From Pyrrhosoma nymphula (lineage: Eukaryota; Arthropoda; Insecta; Odonata; Coenagrionidae), in the NCBI GenBank assembly GCA_963573305.1, contig OY754331.1:72447512-72511511 (forward strand): a stretch of DNA of 64,000 nucleotides, in the 5' to 3' direction. The position numbers were made by a program, and so were the translations under genes. The notes under the pieces were generated by a model. That model was not told the origin of the DNA, made no database searches, and was given only the letters and a program-made list of their open reading frames with translations. Positions 60,025-64,000 of the stretch are shown here, one piece after another (within the stretch, counting starts at the first letter, position 1; each line of letters starts with the position of its first letter).

Positions 60025-62695
60025 TTACGTTGTTCCACCAAATCTCGCCTGACACCGTTGATTTCATTAGGAAAAAGTTAAAACAAATATGGATTAATTG
60101 TTAATGGCTATTGTTAAACTCTGATACAGTTGATCTTCTGCAAACGAAGAGTGATAGCCTGCATAAACTTAATTAAAATCTCCGCCCGATAAATAAATAT
60201 TCATCAATTCGATTCATGGTCCCTAACCTTTTGTTTCCATGCAATGAAAAATTGGTACTCAAGCCAGACCAACTAGTACGGTTATGCTAAGCATACACAG
60301 CTACTCACTGAAGCAGGCACAAAAGTGTCCTCTGAGGAATTAATGAAATTTCAAAGATCCTAACTTTACACTTGTTAACAGATTAATACACTTGGTCACA
60401 ATGCCTTGAACAGAAAAAAGTTAAAGCGGATTAGACCTTAAGTAACATGAAATTAAAAAATAGGTTGACGAAAAAAAGGAAAATTGCACCGCAATCTCAG
60501 CCCTTAAATACATTTTAGGGATAGTATTTTGCAGCACCATTAGTAGTCATCAATCCGAAGAGCTGCCTCTCAATTCTCGTTTCAACCAACCTCTTTGTTC
60601 CTCCATGAGTGTTTATTGCAACATGCAACGTAATTTTCCTGATACTCTCTATCCTTAGCACTACTCTGTAATAATTCATATTTATTTCTTTACCTTACCG
60701 TTTCCATGTTAAGTTTTCGATGGAGGACACAAAGGTTTTCTCTCTTCCTGCTAGAGCTTTCTATTGAATTCTACTCTATTCTTTCATTCTTTTATTTAAA
60801 CATACCCCACGCATTCTCTCCTTAGTGTATCCGGGAAATTATTCTCTCATATTTTCTTATTCTATTTTTTTCCAAGAGGCTGATAAGTTGCGTTTTTCAC
60901 GAAAGACCCTCTTCAGTTTTCCCTATTCCTTGTTAGTCCCAGGCATCGGATAAAAATCGTACCCTTTCCTGTTTTTTGTCAACGTGCTCACATTCCCCGA
61001 TGAAAATGGATACCGAGTCCCTTCCGTTCGATGACACTCGTCGAGGAGAGACACATCAAACGATTCGTCCTTCGATTGATGACTTCGACCTGACTCGCGG
61101 AGCTGCGACCCATCAATGCTCCTCCATTTGTAATGCCCTCGCCACCGTCAGCAATATGCCCTTTTATGACGTCAGAGCGGTCGATAAAGGGACACGGCGG
61201 GCGCCGCACCATAGAAAGGACGGCGAGAAAAGGTAAACTATTGTTATGCAAATGAGTGCGAGTGCTCAGCGCGAGCGATTGGTTATATCTTTGTTAAAAT
61301 CCCCGCGTTATGTTTTCTTTCCTTTTAAACAGCGACGCACTTACAGCAGATGGAAAAGAGAGAATCGAGAAATTTGATTATCTCACTCACTGAAGCGGAA
61401 ACTCTTTCGTTAGCTGCCAATACTGATGGGGTCAATTTAACTGCGCACGGCAAACAGTCTGGCCATCAATGCTTCCATTCTCCCAGCATCAAAACCCACT
61501 CAGCTGATATTGGGCCAGTGTTCTAACAAAAGGAACAGAGAGAAGCGTAACTAGGCTCCGGTTCAAAATGCAGCTCGTCCAAATAGACGAACGCGGCAGA
61601 AGTAACGGATACGAGGGTAGAACAACAATTGGAAGAACAGCAAACATCCTTCGAAAAGCTAGTGGCAGATGCGCAGTGAGCGATTTTAGGACTCTAAGGA
61701 ATTATTTCCTAAAAACCACTCACAGCGGGTGAATGGGTATAGCCCGTTCGCCTTCGTTCACTTTTGAACACCCTGCGTGTACAGTGACTATCGTTCTAAC
61801 TCGAAGAAATCATAATTCCCGAGGTAAAGTTGTTTTTGCATCTACTTCTCACATGGCATGCCCCTCCGTCCCTTCTCACTTCCTTTTAATCAACCCCCTC
61901 CGTGACGTAGAGGTCTGCAAATCCATCAGCCACTAGCTTCTGCGAGAGCAGCATCGGTGAACGGGGAGGAAGATTAGCAACAAATAACTCAGAAGGTACC
62001 TACGAGGAGCAAAGAAACGAAAAAAGCCAGGGGTGGCGACCATCGATTTACTCTGCAGGGGAAAAAAAGATTGTAGTCGCTTTGGAGAAGAAAAAAGCAT
62101 ATCGGATTAGTTCACAGAAAAGAGCTTCCACTCTTACCTGATACCCTACCCCCTCCCTCTAAGCTCCAATCAGAAACTAACAAGTAAGTTTCCCGCTTTT
62201 TTCCCTGCCCAGCACCATTCGCTTTTTTTAGGGGAGGAAAGGGGTGGCTGGTGGGAGAAATGGAGCTCGGCCTTTTTTTATTAGCGTATCTTCGCCCGGA
62301 GTCCTATCTACTTCCCCTGCCCGGGAAAAAATAATTTCACCCTCAACCGCCCGAGTTCCACCTGCCTAGAGAAAGAAGGGGGTGTTAGGCAAGGAGCGTA
62401 AGGCGGGGAGGATGGGTGGGGCACGTGATGGATAGTGGGGCAGGACTAACCTCCTTCAAGCCAACAGAGGAAGGTACCGGCGAATTAAGTATAGGGGCAC
62501 TGTATACGCTATATACATTTTCATGCGAATATATATGTGTATTATTTATATATATATATATATGTATACAAACATAATTCTTGCAACACATCTCTAGAAC
62601 AGGTAGAAGCGATAAAACAAGACAGGTATATTATCGTACAGAAAAATATATAAACAATAGAGAATATCTCAGACGTAACTTGGTGAAATGTTTAG
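60025..62695. other. No gene recognised; one possible regulatory cluster
   Basis: The plus strand is T/C-rich at 60600-60960. It is followed by a more CpG-rich stretch at 60990-61330 with factor-site look-alikes. The open frames on both strands at 60976-61251 are unrecognised. A (TA)n run lies near 62547-62562. Confidence 0.45.
61167..61282. promoter_or_regulatory. Possible enhancer or promoter: CRE, octamer, CCAAT
   Basis: Within 116 bases there is a full cAMP-response element TGACGTCA (61167-61174), a perfect POU octamer ATGCAAAT (61246-61253) and an inverted CCAAT box (ATTGG, 61278-61282), in a locally CpG-rich setting. It lies about 4.5 kb upstream of the EGF exon on the minus strand. 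Each site alone could be chance; the clustering is the only support. Confidence 0.22.
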
Positions 62696-62919
62696 CTTTC
62701 AACATGTTTAGTAAGAAAGACTGGGTTTTTTCCTTATTTGTTTATTTATAACTACCAACCATTGTTTTGGCATGTTTCCTACCTTTTTTTATTTCTAACA
62801 ACCAAAATTGGTTTCGAAACCTTGAAATTAGTATATAGTGCCGAAACCATGGTCGGTTGTTAGAAATTAAAAAATGTCTAGAAATAACCGAGTCTTTTTT
62901 TTACTTAAGATGTTGAAAG
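62696..62919. repeat. Imperfect long palindrome with hammerhead-like centre
   Basis: Outer arms CTTTCAACATGTTTAGTAAG (from 62696) and its approximate complement ending at 62919, plus inner arms TTTCTAACAACC and GGTTGTTAGAAA, form a nested hairpin. Near the middle the plus strand reads GCCGAAACCATGGTC (GAAA, an ACC/GGU stem, a UC site). The minus strand reads CGAAACC, six bases, then GGTT. The CTGANGA half is not recognisable on either strand, so this is a decayed member of the palindrome family. GGTTTCGAAACC at 62810-62821 is a perfect palindrome. Confidence 0.7.
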
Positions 62920-64000
62920 AAATACTTAAGAGTTCTCATCTTTCAACAACCATTCCATGATTACTACAAAAAAAATTCAGCGAGACGCTGCTAATCCAAC
63001 GGAACAAAACTCTCTTTTCGTCCCTACTTTCCTTTCCTTTTGTACATTAATTTTCCTTATTCCCTTATCTCTTCATGGCTGACAGTCTTAACCCCACTGC
63101 CACACGCCAGAGGTTAAAATTTCATAGCTCAAAAGTTTTCTCGTAGAGCACACGTGTCGTTACTCATCACCCTCGGGTGAATGTCCACTGAACCACCTTC
63201 ATATCCTTCTCCAGCCTCAAAACCTTGTCCTGTTTCTTATTTCATGTCTAGTTCGACGCCTTTCGTTATAGTTACTCAAAGCCGTGGATATATCACAGAA
63301 AGCGACAAGATACACAAATTATGTATTCACAAGCGTGGCAGTCCGAACAGAAATTAAGTAAAAAAAGACCCTTGCGTATAAATTTCATCCGAAATAAGAT
63401 CAAAAACACCTTTTTCAATGATAGAAAATAAAAGATTCATGGCTTCAGTTTTATTTTTCGTCCAAATTTAAAAAAAGATAGGTTTAAGTCTCACGGAAAA
63501 TTCTGATACATTTTATCTGCGTCGGTCTCTTTTGGTATCATCCATGTTTGGACTAACCCATCTATGGCTAGATATTTACCAAGTATTTTGCGTATCTTGT
63601 CATTTTATGTAAGATCTCCACGACCTTACGGTGTATGAAATATCATAAATATATATTCACTGATAGAATATATGCGTATTGAGCTGCTTAATCTCACAAA
63701 GGATTCGTAACACTTAAACATCCCTCACTCATGGATCATCGACCGGTAAATGCCCCTGATCCGCCTTTTTGTCCTTTCCCAGCGTCAGGACCTTCATACT
63801 AGTCTTTACGGAAAAATGCCCATACCATCTCTATATGTGTTTTGTATACATAGATACACAAATACATATCGGCTTGAAAAAAGCACACGAGGGAGTCGCC
63901 GGGGAAAGGACAAACAGTTTTAATCGGATTCGAGGGAGCCAAATTGGATAAATCCCGTAGATACTGCGGGGCGGCCACCCGCCGACGGACCACCGAAAGC
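62920..64000. other. No gene recognised
   Basis: The stretch is unique AT-rich sequence to the window end. Short frames only, none recognisable. Confidence 0.5.

Noticed and set aside
60885..60916. Minus-strand CTGAAGAGGG followed by GTGAAAAACGC
   Set aside because: Core words present, but no convincing stem II or stem III can be drawn.
1..64000. CRISPR arrays, prophage, rRNA or bacterial operons
   Set aside because: No regularly spaced identical repeats with unique spacers, no long dense coding frames and no rRNA-like sequence; the window is eukaryotic.

Overview
This window looks like non-coding DNA (introns and intergenic sequence) from a large, AT-rich animal genome, most likely an arthropod. 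It has no bacterial gene layout: reading frames are short and scattered, and nothing resembles an operon. The organism call rests on tRNA-derived SINEs, decayed CR1/Jockey-type LINE pieces, a decayed animal-type Helitron, palindromic repeats, and one spliced exon of an extracellular protein. The species is not identified.

Only one host coding exon is well supported. It lies on the minus strand at 56504-56620, spans 117 bp with phase 1 at both ends, and encodes a complete six-cysteine EGF-like domain between good splice sites. No partner exon was found, so much of the window may be intron of that minus-strand gene.

Layout. 0-7 kb is mostly featureless, with a 54-bp inverted repeat at 2684-2934. 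7.4-8.4 kb holds a long palindrome followed directly by a decayed LINE reverse transcriptase. 8.4-21 kb has a few SINE, LINE and tandem-repeat traces. 21-23.1 kb is an array of about 470-bp composite units carrying tRNA-SINEs; its right part folds into a palindrome with arms of about 647 bp, next to (TA)n tracts. 23.2-24.7 kb is a broken Helitron protein, followed by two more SINEs. 25-37 kb is nearly featureless. 37.3-37.8 kb is the 3' end of a LINE with an (ATTCT)n tail. 42.7-43.1 kb is a diverged two-copy tandem repeat. 46-50.2 kb is a purine-rich degenerate minisatellite. The remainder is unique sequence, with palindromes at 59.9 and 62.7 kb.

The most interesting signal is a recurring small RNA-like motif on both strands. 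It has CTGANGA, a short hairpin, GAAA, a tiny stem, and then a U-H site, closely matching the hammerhead ribozyme core. Five good copies (2.7, 38.6, 41.6, 48.7 and 59.9 kb) and several decayed ones (7.4, 21.0, 62.8 kb) have unrelated sequences but the same plan. Four copies sit in or beside long inverted repeats. The five good copies and the 21.0 kb copy carry extra unpaired bases between CTGANGA and the hairpin (one base, four in the 41.6 kb copy), where a canonical hammerhead has none. This suggests a dispersed hammerhead-like family, perhaps carried by Penelope-like or foldback elements.
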